Shown here: positions 8,568 to 17,443 of the stretch, piece by piece
Position numbering within the stretch: position 1 is the first letter of the stretch
Layout: every line of letters begins with the position of its first letter
Origin: UBA5342 sp965662645
Lineage (GTDB): Bacteria; Bacteroidota; Bacteroidia; Bacteroidales; UBA5342
Length of the DNA stretch: 64,000 nt
Direction: 5' to 3'
NCBI GenBank assembly: GCA_965662645.1
Contig: CBFIII010000008.1
Location: 1 to 64,000 of the forward strand
Translations under genes and position numbers: made by a program
Notes under the pieces: model-generated
Seen by the model: only the letters and a program-made list of their open reading frames with translations
Database searches by the model: none
What the model was told of the DNA's origin: nothing

Positions 8568-9776
8568 CTAATTCCAGCACTCTAGCCAAATTAATGGATG
8601 ACGTACTGGCAAATTACGCTTCACTTCAGGATGACTTGGGTATTTTTCCATAGAAAGATACAAATTCAGGTATTCCACATTATCATAAGCTAAAGCAGCA
8701 AATAATAACGAAGACTGACAAACAGGCCATTCGTCCCAAATAAATACATCAGGGACACGTTTCCAGAGCTTCTTATCCTTGATATAAGGATAAATATATG
8801 CTAATCCTTTCTTCAACGATTTTCCATCAATTGTCTCATAATCCCAAAGATTACAATCAGCATCAGAAAGAATCTCAGCTAAATTACAAAAAGCATCTAT
8901 ATTAAACAACGAATAGGCATAAGGCTTAGTTCTTTTTAGTTCAAGTGGGAAACTACCATCCAATGCCATTTGATTGGGCAATAAAACTTCCTTAAAACGT
9001 TGTCGGAACTCTGCAACCAAAGCTTCATTACCAGTTAACGTAGCAAATGACGATGCTGTGGCTAACCAACAAGTAGCATGATTATTCTTGGTATTCATTT
9101 CTTTAATACCATATGGATGTGTAATCATCCAATTTAAGAATTCAGAAAACCAGGCCTTGATAGAACTCAATTGTCTGGCATCAACGGCTCCTCTATCCTC
9201 TAACACTCTAACGGATTGTGCAACTTCTACAAAATGATAAGCATCTATTAGACCAATTCCCCTACCGGTATAACGACCAAAGATAGCTTGAGCATAAAGC
9301 ATCTGAGGATTCATCATAGTTGCTGTATCTACAAACCAAGCATTGAGGTGTTCTAATACTTTATCCACATACTTCTGATCTTGCGTTAACAACCAAGCAG
9401 AAGTGAGTGTAGCAACACTTTCGCTCAGATCAACTACAGCATGGCGATGTGCAAAAAAGTTTTCAGGATTACTTTGTCCGTCCTTTCTTTCGTAAGGTGC
9501 CTGAGCATCTTCCTCGTTTGGCCACCAATAATCCCCCTCTGAGAAAAAATCATGCAAACCTCCCGCACTACGCTCACATGAAGTATTAGTTACCGTAATC
9601 ACCGGCAATTCTAGGAATTCATCAGCGCGTTTTATTTCAGACTCTGACCAAACATCTACGATATCTTTGGTCATTTTATCATAAGAAGATTGCTGACATG
9701 AACTAAAAAAAAAATTAAGGCATATAATGATGAAAAACACTTTTTGCAACATATATCTTGCTATTAAACTGTTCAT
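8568..9776 (-). CDS. Alginate-lyase-superfamily (PF05426; PL38/PL5-like) lipoprotein
   Basis: Probable uronic-acid polysaccharide lyase with an (alpha/alpha)n toroid fold. Conserved family blocks are LHDFFSEGDYWWP (about 74-86), HLNAWFVDTATMMNPQMLYAQ (143-163), NNH at 231-233 and RTKPYAYS (282-289). Asn-His plus Arg/Tyr are the catalytic set known for A1-III-type lyases of this superfamily. After NNH the usual GTxYD is ATCWL here, a Tyr-to-Trp change relative to the paralogue at 17444-18667. The signal looks best from the internal Met at residue 9 (9752), giving MLQKVFFIIICLNFFFSSC with lipidated Cys, so that start is as likely as 9776. An unusual hairpin surrounds both starts. It lies 54 bp downstream of the GH3 end in gene order. 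Confidence 0.75.
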   Translation of the reverse strand: MNSLIARYMLQKVFFIIICLNFFFSSCQQSSYDKMTKDIVDVWSESEIKRADEFLELPVITVTNTSCERSAGGLHDFFSEGDYWWPNEEDAQAPYERKDGQSNPENFFAHRHAVVDLSESVATLTSAWLLTQDQKYVDKVLEHLNAWFVDTATMMNPQMLYAQAIFGRYTGRGIGLIDAYHFVEVAQSVRVLEDRGAVDARQLSSIKAWFSEFLNWMITHPYGIKEMNTKNNHATCWLATASSFATLTGNEALVAEFRQRFKEVLLPNQMALDGSFPLELKRTKPYAYSLFNIDAFCNLAEILSDADCNLWDYETIDGKSLKKGLAYIYPYIKDKKLWKRVPDVFIWDEWPVCQSSLLFAALAYDNVEYLNLYLSMEKYPSHPEVKRNLPVRHPLIWLECWN

Positions 9777-9801
9777 ATTAGTACATCATTATATGCCTTA
9801 A
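9715..9801 (-). promoter_or_regulatory. Attenuator-like hairpin around the start of the 402-residue lyase gene
   Basis: TTAAGGCATATAATGATG (minus strand, 9801-9784) is the exact reverse complement of 9732-9715, giving an 18-bp perfect stem with a 51-nt loop. The loop contains both possible start codons (9776 and 9752). On the transcript the 3' arm is followed immediately by ten U (A tract at 9705-9714). The 3' arm and U tract fall inside the signal-peptide coding region (IIICLNFFF). The structure is visible in the sequence. Its role as terminator, attenuator or translation switch is inference. Confidence 0.55.
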
Positions 9802-9819
9802 AAAGTAGAAAATTCTACT
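9802..9819 (-). terminator. Short hairpin after GH3-upstream boundary
   Basis: AAGTAGAA AA TTCTACTT forms an 8-bp stem in the 54-bp spacer between the GH3 gene end (9831) and the downstream lyase gene. It lacks a long T run on the minus strand, so it is a weak terminator or only a processing hairpin. Confidence 0.3.
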
Positions 9820-9830
9820 TGAATCCAATT

Positions 9831-12089
9831 TTATTTCACTTCGAACTGCAAAGCTTCAAAATCAACACAAGAAGTACCAATACGCACTTCGATTGTTCCT
9901 TTTTCTACTTTCTTAGTCATATCAAGTGTGGTATAAGCTAGCATCTCTGGTGTAATATCGAAAGTCACCACTTGGCTCTCGCCTGGTGCTAATTCTATTT
10001 TCTCAAAACCTTTCAACTCTTGCATAGGACGTACTACAGAACCATATAAATCTTTGATATATAACTGTACCACTTCTTTTCCTGTATTATATCCGGTATT
10101 CTTAACTGTTATGCTAGCTTTAAGACTTCCATCAACAGCCATTGTTTCACTTGACAATGTCATTTCAGAATAATCAAAGTGAGTATAACTTAAACCAAAA
10201 CCGAAAGGATAAAGAGGACCATTCTCAGCAAAAAGATAACCTTTCTTGTAATTGATTTCTTTCTGACTATAATGGAAAGGTAACTGACCAATAGAGTGAG
10301 GTACTGTTACAGGTAACTTTCCTGATGGATTTACTTTTCCGAAAAGCACTTCGGCAATAGCCAAATTACCTTGTTCACTCAAATCCCAACAGTCGATAAT
10401 AGCATCTGCTTGCTTAGAGAAAGTATTGATAGATAAAGTACGACGGTGCTTCAATACCACCACTACTGGTTTACCCATTTTCTTAAGTGCTACAATTAAC
10501 TCATCTTGCAAACCTACAGGGTCAATATTATCACGATCACCTATAGCATTACTAAAGAAAGCTTCTTTTGAAGTAAACTCATCACCCCCCACAAATAAAA
10601 CGATGACATTAGCATCTTTTGCTGTAGCTAATATTTTCTGAATACCGGCCTTCTGTGTGGCCTCATCGTTGACACTAGGTTCACCTTTAACACCATTGGT
10701 TAAGTGAAAACCTCTTTCGGCAACAAAGCTAACTTTCTTACCCACCACTTCTTCAAAATCAGCTTTTGTTCCTTCGCCAAGTACTGGCCCCACAAGCGCT
10801 ACTTTGATCTTTTCACCATCGCTAAGAGGAAGAACATCTTCGTTTTTCAATAGAATAATAGATTCTCTGTCGGTAGCTTTAGCTAAATCAAGGTTCTTCT
10901 GAGATCGCACATTCTTGCTCACTTGCTTCACATCAACATAAGGCTGATCGAATAAACCAAGAATAAACTTAGTGCGTAATACTCTTTTGACAGAACGGTC
11001 TATATATTTCATCAATGAAGGATCTTTCTTAGCCATTTCAGGCAATAAAGAATAAGCATCCTCAGCATATAAATCCACATCTACACCCGCTTTCAAACCT
11101 AACTCCACGGCAGCCTCAGGTGTTTCTGCTACTTTCATAAAGTAATGCAAACGACCAATATCATTAGCATCCGAAACCACATAACCTTCGAATCCCCATT
11201 GGTTACGCAACACTTCAGTCAACAACCAAGGATTAGCGTGACTTGCTACTCCATTGATATCACCGTGTGATGCCATAATCCCTAAAGAATGTGCTTCTTG
11301 AACCGCCGCTTTAAAAGGAGGAAATATCTCATCGATAAGTGTACGTGGAGACATTTCGATTGAAGCAAAGTTAGTACCACCAGATACTTGTGCATAACCT
11401 GCAAAATGCTTTGCTACGGCACCAATATGTGTACTTGATAATCCTACGTAATCTCCCTGCATACCTGACACAGCACTAATAATCATCTGTGTAGTAAGGT
11501 AAGTATCTTCACTAAAAGCCTCGCTCATACGTCCAAATCTTGGATCACGCACAAGATCAGCTTCTGGAGAGTGAGTCAAATGCAAACCACGTAAACGCGC
11601 TTCACGACCTACAGCATCATACACTTTTTTCACTAATGCTGGATTATAAGTGGCAGCCATATTAATAGGACGACCAAAACTAGTACAACCTTCAGCATCT
11701 ACGCCATTATAAGACTCTGTCACAAAAAAAGCAGGAATACCTAATCGGTTACTTTCAATAACTTTTTTCTGCAACATGTTATTAAGCATAGCAGCCTCCT
11801 CAGGAGTATTATGCTCACCTGGATTCTTAATCCCTGCAACACCATTTTCCAACTTTTTTAATACTTTATCAGAAAGTTCAAGTTCCCCATCCTCACCTAA
11901 TTTCACACCAATATTCGCATGAAACATACGCATCTGTCCAACTTTCTCTTCTAGAGTCATCCGAGCTAAAAGATCATCTACACGCTTTTCTATTGATGCA
12001 TCTTTCTGCTTATAAACAAAATCATCAGCTGTAGAGAATGCACTCAACAAAAGTGCTGTAATAAATAATAAAATTGCCTTCTTAATCAT
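9831..12089 (-). CDS. GH3 beta-glycosidase (beta-glucosidase/beta-xylosidase type)
   Basis: Periplasmic exo-acting glycosidase. A signal peptide (MIKKAILLFITALLLSAFS) precedes the GH3 N-terminal barrel with PEADLVRDPRFGR (175-187), KHFAGYAQ (227-234) and the nucleophile motif GYVVSDAND, Asp307. The C-terminal GH3 sandwich (about 400-600) carries KLPVTVPHSIGQLPFHY, and a fibronectin-III-like domain (about 650-750) closes the protein. The 752-residue length and domain order are normal for the family. Glucosidase versus xylosidase cannot be told from motifs; a xylosidase would suit ulvan, which contains xylose. It lies between a terminator at 12385-12417 and the lyase gene, so it probably has its own promoter. 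Confidence 0.93.
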   Translation of the reverse strand: MIKKAILLFITALLLSAFSTADDFVYKQKDASIEKRVDDLLARMTLEEKVGQMRMFHANIGVKLGEDGELELSDKVLKKLENGVAGIKNPGEHNTPEEAAMLNNMLQKKVIESNRLGIPAFFVTESYNGVDAEGCTSFGRPINMAATYNPALVKKVYDAVGREARLRGLHLTHSPEADLVRDPRFGRMSEAFSEDTYLTTQMIISAVSGMQGDYVGLSSTHIGAVAKHFAGYAQVSGGTNFASIEMSPRTLIDEIFPPFKAAVQEAHSLGIMASHGDINGVASHANPWLLTEVLRNQWGFEGYVVSDANDIGRLHYFMKVAETPEAAVELGLKAGVDVDLYAEDAYSLLPEMAKKDPSLMKYIDRSVKRVLRTKFILGLFDQPYVDVKQVSKNVRSQKNLDLAKATDRESIILLKNEDVLPLSDGEKIKVALVGPVLGEGTKADFEEVVGKKVSFVAERGFHLTNGVKGEPSVNDEATQKAGIQKILATAKDANVIVLFVGGDEFTSKEAFFSNAIGDRDNIDPVGLQDELIVALKKMGKPVVVVLKHRRTLSINTFSKQADAIIDCWDLSEQGNLAIAEVLFGKVNPSGKLPVTVPHSIGQLPFHYSQKEINYKKGYLFAENGPLYPFGFGLSYTHFDYSEMTLSSETMAVDGSLKASITVKNTGYNTGKEVVQLYIKDLYGSVVRPMQELKGFEKIELAPGESQVVTFDITPEMLAYTTLDMTKKVEKGTIEVRIGTSCVDFEALQFEVK

Positions 12090-12126
12090 TTTAATCTGTA
12101 TTTAGTGATATATATTTCCTACCATA

Positions 12127-12134
12127 CAAAAGTA
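12127..12134 (-). promoter_or_regulatory. Candidate Bacteroidota -7 promoter element for GH3
   Basis: The minus strand reads TACTTTTG, matching the TAnnTTTG -7 consensus of Bacteroidota sigma-ABfr, 38 bp upstream of the GH3 start. No clear -33 TTTG partner is visible, so this is only a candidate. Confidence 0.3.
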
Positions 12135-12384
12135 TATTATATCAGTAGATGTAAATAAAAAACATAAGTTATTAATTGAATAAATAATTCATAATTGAAC
12201 ATTTTTGTCACAATACCCTATTTGTTCATTTCTTATCTAGAAAAAATTTTCAAATTCAGCCCCCAATCGTTCCCAACGTTATAAAAAAAGCCAGACACCA
12301 ACGACACTAAACAATTCAATATCAACAATAAAACAAACAGCGTATTTTAACGCAAACGCCAAATTTAGGAATACAAAATATGCA

Positions 12385-12417
12385 AAAAACAGCCCAAGGT
12401 TAACCTTGAGCTGTTTT
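12385..12417 (-). terminator. Terminator downstream of the 483-residue sulfatase
   Basis: A long near-perfect palindrome (AAAACAGC...CAAGGTTAACCTTG...GCTGTTTT) is followed by T on the minus strand. It lies about 110 bp beyond the sulfatase stop and separates sulfatase and GH3 transcription. It is symmetrical enough to work in both directions. Confidence 0.8.
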
Positions 12418-12525
12418 GATATAACTCGTAAATTTAAGCTAACGTCTGTAGCACTGTGCTACAAGAATTCTAAAATATTAGCCCGAAAGGCTGTCTAGAA
12501 CATCTTTATAGAATAACCTAAAAAA

Positions 12526-13977
12526 CTAAAAGTTCTTCTGGATATACTTAGGGTCTGTAAAATCAGAAACTAATTTTGCTTCTATACACTTTCGCTTCTT
12601 ATACTCTAACTCATTTCTGAAGTTATGAAGTAAAACATCGTATGCAGGATCCAATGCAAGGTTATTCTTTTCTAATGGATCTTTCTTTAAATTATAAAGT
12701 TCCTCAGGAGCATCTATAAAACGATACCTGAAATACTTCCAATCATCTGATCTAATCCCCTCACTAGATGGAATCTCTGAAATTTCCCATAAATGCTCTA
12801 CAAGAATAGTTTCATGTTTTTCATCACTCTTACCTTCTTTCACATAAGGCAACAAACTATTACCTTGATAGATTTCTGGTGCTTCTAATCCAGCTACATC
12901 CAGAATAGTCTTGGTCACATCAATATTAAGTACCATATCTTCAACATCATGGTGCTCAGCTACTCGAGGATCAACGATCATCATTGGCACACGTAAAGAA
13001 TTATCGTGCATTAACCATTTACCCGCAATCTGACGTTCACCGAAATAATAACCATTGTCACCCATAAAGATGATAATCGTATTATCGTCAATACCTTGCT
13101 CTTTCAACTGCTTTCTAATCTTACCAATTTCAGCATCAACACCACTAATCATACGGTAGTATCCTTTCATACTATGCTGATATTTCTCTGGTGTTTCATA
13201 GCGCCAGTGCCAACGTGTGCGGTTAAAACCTAAACGCACTTCTTTAGGTAACTGTTTGAAATATTTATCTTCGGTCATTACAGCATCAGGAATTGTCACA
13301 TCTTTATAAAGATCATCCATAGTATCTTGCCAGAAATACTGTAGCGGTGCACTATCATGAGCATGTGGCGCACTGAAGCATAAAGACAAGAAAAATGGTT
13401 TATCCTTAGGTGCATTAGCAATAAACTCATGAGCTTTATACCCTGTGTAGCGTGTTAAATGCACGGTATCTTTACCTATCGTTTTGTAATAATAGCCGCG
13501 TCTATCATGAAATTGATTGTTTCTATCATAAGACTCTATTTCATCAAAAAGCGCGCTTTCATTATCATAAGCCACACCAAATTTACCAAAGAAACCAGTA
13601 TGATAACCACCTGCTCTTAGAACATTTGGATAACTAGTTTTCATATATGCTTCCTTAATTGGACCACGCTGAAACGTATAATTATGTGTACGTTCTTGTA
13701 CGCCAGTTAGGATAGACGCACGACTAGTTGCACATATAGGTGTTGTCACAAAAGCTTTTTTGAAATAAGTACCTTCTTGTGCCAACTTATCCATTTCTGG
13801 CGTTTGAATAATGTCATTACCAGCATAACCTAAAGCATCAAAACGCTGATCATCTGTCAGTATAAAAATAATATTAGGTTGTTTCTTTTGCTTTGCTGCA
13901 GCCAAATTCACATTGGCAAAAAGCATTAAAAGAGTGACAACTGCAAGTTGCATTTTGTTAATTGAATGTGTTACCAT
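12526..13977 (-). CDS. Family S1 formylglycine sulfatase
   Basis: Hydrolyses sulfate esters of the target glycan in the periplasm. A signal peptide (LAVVTLLMLFANVNLAAA) is followed by the N-terminal metal site NIIFILTDDQRFDALGYAGND and the formylglycine motif ICATSRASILTG with Cys82. The third motif position is Thr, not the usual Pro or Ala. The distal metal/substrate motif is IIFMGDNGYYFGERQIAGKW, with Lys for substrate binding. The C-terminal DDWKYFRYRF block is typical of the family. At 483 residues it is full length. A formylglycine-generating enzyme is required but is not in this window. S1 subfamily and sulfate position are not assignable by eye. Confidence 0.93.
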   Translation of the reverse strand: MVTHSINKMQLAVVTLLMLFANVNLAAAKQKKQPNIIFILTDDQRFDALGYAGNDIIQTPEMDKLAQEGTYFKKAFVTTPICATSRASILTGVQERTHNYTFQRGPIKEAYMKTSYPNVLRAGGYHTGFFGKFGVAYDNESALFDEIESYDRNNQFHDRRGYYYKTIGKDTVHLTRYTGYKAHEFIANAPKDKPFFLSLCFSAPHAHDSAPLQYFWQDTMDDLYKDVTIPDAVMTEDKYFKQLPKEVRLGFNRTRWHWRYETPEKYQHSMKGYYRMISGVDAEIGKIRKQLKEQGIDDNTIIIFMGDNGYYFGERQIAGKWLMHDNSLRVPMMIVDPRVAEHHDVEDMVLNIDVTKTILDVAGLEAPEIYQGNSLLPYVKEGKSDEKHETILVEHLWEISEIPSSEGIRSDDWKYFRYRFIDAPEELYNLKKDPLEKNNLALDPAYDVLLHNFRNELEYKKRKCIEAKLVSDFTDPKYIQKNF

Positions 13978-14121
13978 TTTTTTACAGATATTAATTGTGT
14001 TAAATATTATCTCGACACAAAAGCATGAAGAGAATTAAAATTATTTTTATTTAGTTTTCAAAAAATCTATTTGAACCATAAGAATACATGGCTTTTAAAA
14101 AATTCATAAAAGAATGAAAGA

Positions 14122-16974
14122 TTACTCCTTACAATATTCAATTTTATACGCACCAGATCCTAACATAAACTGTGATTGATCAAGCATTTTCACCTTATGC
14201 TCTTTCTTGAATTTCACCCAATCAACACCATTAATTTTTAATGATTTAAGTTCTGTTTGAGACAAACTAAGTTTTGCTTGTGTATTAAAAGGCACTTGTA
14301 AATTCATTGTAAAAATCTCACCATTCACGTCCCAGCTATTAGTTATCTCACCATAAGGCGTAGGAATGCTAACTGCTGTATGCGTGATCTCATCCTGAAA
14401 AATTGGATTGACGCTAAAGACTTTGTAACCCGATTTATCATATGAAGATTTTACACCCCCAAGCGACTCATAAAAGTAAGCAGCAAAACCACTATGCATT
14501 GGGTGGTTTAAAGAGTTAGTAAGCCCGTCCATATCTTCCCAGAAAAATTGACGCTCAGGCCAAGTAGTAAAACCATAATTCATCACATAAGTTTGACTTG
14601 GGAATGTAGGTGTAGTAAGTATCTTCTGCGCCAATTCTGCTTTACCATATTTATTGAGTACAGTATAAATATAACGGTTACCGTGAATTCCCGTGGCGTG
14701 ATGCACCCCTTTTACTGCTACAATATTGTATTCTAATCCATCAAGAACAGAGGCTAGATTTTTTTCGGGGACCATTCCAAACTGCAAAGCCATAACGGTT
14801 GCCGTTTGACTACCGTACCATTGGTAGTTTACAAGTGGGATAGTTTCCATATACGCTTGATTAAAAGCATCACCTAATTCAGTTTTCTCCTTTTTCATCT
14901 TCTGCTCAAATTCAGCATCCTGAGCCATTGCAGCAAACTTTTCCATTACCCCTAAAACATCATAAAAATAAGCGTTAGCTGATACAACAGGATCACATTC
15001 CATAGCCTCTGGATTACGTTTTCTATCCCATCGTGGCGGGCACCAGTCGCCCATACCATTATCAATAATACCCGCTTCATTTTTAAATGACAAGTAATAA
15101 TTGGTCAAACTTTTCATTTCGGCATAATAGTCTAAGACTATCGATGAATCACCGGTATAAATATAATTGTACCAAGGCAGGTATATTGTAGCTATCCCCC
15201 AATCAAGTTTGGCAATGGAAGAAGTACGTTTACCTGGAGCAATCATCGTTGGCACAAGAAACTTTTCATCTGGCGTATTTTGCCCCTTGGTCATACGCAT
15301 CTGTGTACGGATATCTTCCATATATTTCTTATAGAAATTAGCCATATCATAATTATACAAAGCATATTCAGCAAAAGCATGTGCATCGCCCAACCAACCG
15401 CATTTTTCACGATGAGGACAGTCTTCGGGAATACCATGTAAATTGTCCTTTATCGTCCATTTACTGATGGTATCCATCTTATTCAAAAGGGGATCTGAAC
15501 AAATAAAGCTTCCTGTTTCCTCTACATCAGTAGCTACAAGAACCGCTTTAATAGATTTAGCACTTGGTTTTTCACTCATCCCGGTAATCTCAGCATAACG
15601 AAAGCCGTGGTAGGAGAATTTAGGTTCCCACGTTTCGGTGCCGCCACCTTTACAAATATATCGTAAGAGCTGAGTCATACCGTTGGCACCACCGCCCGTA
15701 GAACCAAGATAGATATCATCTCCACTTTGAGTGAGAGCTTCTGTAGGTCTAATTTCAATCACTTGACCTTCTTTCTCATTCACGGTAATCTGCACCCATC
15801 CTGCTACATTTTGTCCAAAATCAACAATCCATTTCCCTGTCACTGGTGACTTAAACACACGCTGAGGTTCCAATTCCTTGAGGCGTCGGATGGGAGGCAT
15901 CTCCTGAGAACTCACTTTTTTTACATGAGGTGTAGCAAGCTTCACACTGGTCCAATCATCATCAGAAAAACCAGTAGCATTCCACCCTGGCATCTCATAA
16001 CGAGCATCATAAGTATCTCCACCATAAACATTATCAAAAACAATAGGACCTGTTGAAGATTTCCAATTTTCATCACTATAAAATTTTTCTTGCGAACCAT
16101 CGGTATAAGTCACCTTCACAAGTAAACGTGCTGTAGGAGGTCCGTAAGATAAATCTCTTTCTGATTCCGGGTCATTCTTCCAAGAAATAGTCTGTCCATA
16201 GAAACCGTTTCCTAGGATTAAACCCAAAACATTCTGCCCTTTTTGAAGTTGATCAGTCACATCATAAGTGACATAATAAGCTTGTTTATCATAGTTCGAA
16301 GGTGCTGGGTCAAGCACATGATCTCCCGTTTTATTGCCATTAATGTATAGTTCATAATAACCCAGGCCACAAACATAGGCTTGAGCATCTTTAATTTCCT
16401 TTTTAGCAGAAATCTCATTTCGTAAATAAGTGGCAGGTTGACTCGTCAACTGTATAGCCTTTTGCATTCCACCTGTTTTATAAGCTCTAAAACGGTATTC
16501 TGAAGTGCGTGTATCTTCTGCCAAAGTCATCCATTTAGAAACACCCCAACTGGCATCATCCAACAAACCAACTCTAAAACTATTTGTCGCAGACCAATCC
16601 GAAACGTTTCCTTTTTCATCCCAAACTCTTACTTTCCACCAATACTTTTGAGTAGCTTCTAAGGTATTTCCACTGTATTTCACGTGTGCCGACTGTGAAC
16701 TCATAACTTTCTTTGAATTCCACAACGCTGCTCCTTTCTCATTAAGTAACTCTGCTTGGGTGGCAACAATAATCTGATATGCAGTTTGTGACCTGTCATA
16801 CCCCTCTGCTTCCACCATCCACGAAAATGAAGGCTGAGCAGTCTCTATCGCTATAGGATTATATTGAGAGTTGCAAAGTAATGTTTTTATAGAAATTGAT
16901 TGTCCAATAGACCAGCTACTTAAACAAAGCAGCATTAATACTTGAAGTGATTTCATGTTTAATCTTGTCATCAT
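14122..16974 (-). CDS. GH78 alpha-L-rhamnosidase (full-length)
   Basis: Releases alpha-L-rhamnose from oligosaccharides. Signal peptide (start Met1 or Met7), then an Ig-like domain (about 30-140, YWWKVRVWDEKGNVSDWS), the rhamnosidase N-domain (about 175-340, LYINGNKTGDHVLDPAPSNYDK), a concanavalin-like domain (about 370-480, WIVDFGQNVAGWVQI), the (alpha/alpha)6 catalytic barrel (about 490-830) and a C-terminal beta domain. The catalytic loop is PEDCPHREKCGWLGDAHAF, with Glu523 as the expected general acid. All GH78 domains are present in 950 residues. It is one of three non-identical rhamnosidase-type proteins in this PUL, which suggests different linkages or chain positions. Confidence 0.93.
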   Translation of the reverse strand: MMTRLNMKSLQVLMLLCLSSWSIGQSISIKTLLCNSQYNPIAIETAQPSFSWMVEAEGYDRSQTAYQIIVATQAELLNEKGAALWNSKKVMSSQSAHVKYSGNTLEATQKYWWKVRVWDEKGNVSDWSATNSFRVGLLDDASWGVSKWMTLAEDTRTSEYRFRAYKTGGMQKAIQLTSQPATYLRNEISAKKEIKDAQAYVCGLGYYELYINGNKTGDHVLDPAPSNYDKQAYYVTYDVTDQLQKGQNVLGLILGNGFYGQTISWKNDPESERDLSYGPPTARLLVKVTYTDGSQEKFYSDENWKSSTGPIVFDNVYGGDTYDARYEMPGWNATGFSDDDWTSVKLATPHVKKVSSQEMPPIRRLKELEPQRVFKSPVTGKWIVDFGQNVAGWVQITVNEKEGQVIEIRPTEALTQSGDDIYLGSTGGGANGMTQLLRYICKGGGTETWEPKFSYHGFRYAEITGMSEKPSAKSIKAVLVATDVEETGSFICSDPLLNKMDTISKWTIKDNLHGIPEDCPHREKCGWLGDAHAFAEYALYNYDMANFYKKYMEDIRTQMRMTKGQNTPDEKFLVPTMIAPGKRTSSIAKLDWGIATIYLPWYNYIYTGDSSIVLDYYAEMKSLTNYYLSFKNEAGIIDNGMGDWCPPRWDRKRNPEAMECDPVVSANAYFYDVLGVMEKFAAMAQDAEFEQKMKKEKTELGDAFNQAYMETIPLVNYQWYGSQTATVMALQFGMVPEKNLASVLDGLEYNIVAVKGVHHATGIHGNRYIYTVLNKYGKAELAQKILTTPTFPSQTYVMNYGFTTWPERQFFWEDMDGLTNSLNHPMHSGFAAYFYESLGGVKSSYDKSGYKVFSVNPIFQDEITHTAVSIPTPYGEITNSWDVNGEIFTMNLQVPFNTQAKLSLSQTELKSLKINGVDWVKFKKEHKVKMLDQSQFMLGSGAYKIEYCKE

Positions 16975-17443
16975 AAATTTTAATTAATAATCATATTAAG
17001 AATAGTCTTTAGTCATATAAAACTTTAAAATACAACATAAAACTACGATCTTTAATGCTGTACTCTAAAAAGATTAATGAGTCATACCCATCAAACTAAA
17101 TTTTAATACAAAATTAACAGAAAGAAATCAACTATTATACAACGTCTTCACCATATTTATGAACAAATACATCAAAAAAAGAATATATTCATCAATATGA
17201 CAGATATGTTCAACCATTAGTCACAACAACTCCAACACCAAAAACAATCTTTACTAGCTGACAACAAGTGACCTAAATTTCAAATGCTATTCATTACTAA
17301 ATATCAATCATCACTAACAAAATAGACCTAAGATATCAGAGTTCAAAAGTTGGAATTATTTAATTTTTAGGTGTTTTATCGTAAAAAAAATATGGACATT
17401 TATCTTCAAAACAACTAGCAAAAAGAATTGACCTAAGTCGTTA
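16975..17443. other. 469-bp AT-rich intergenic region with a candidate promoter
   Basis: No coding sequence. The minus strand has a TAATTTTG -7-like element at 17116-17109, 135 bp upstream of the GH78 start. TGAACA (17160-17165) and TGTTCA (17207-17212) half-sites, followed by GTCACAA, resemble the arrangement upstream of the GH3 gene (12196-12228). They could be regulator sites, but this is weak evidence. Confidence 0.3.
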
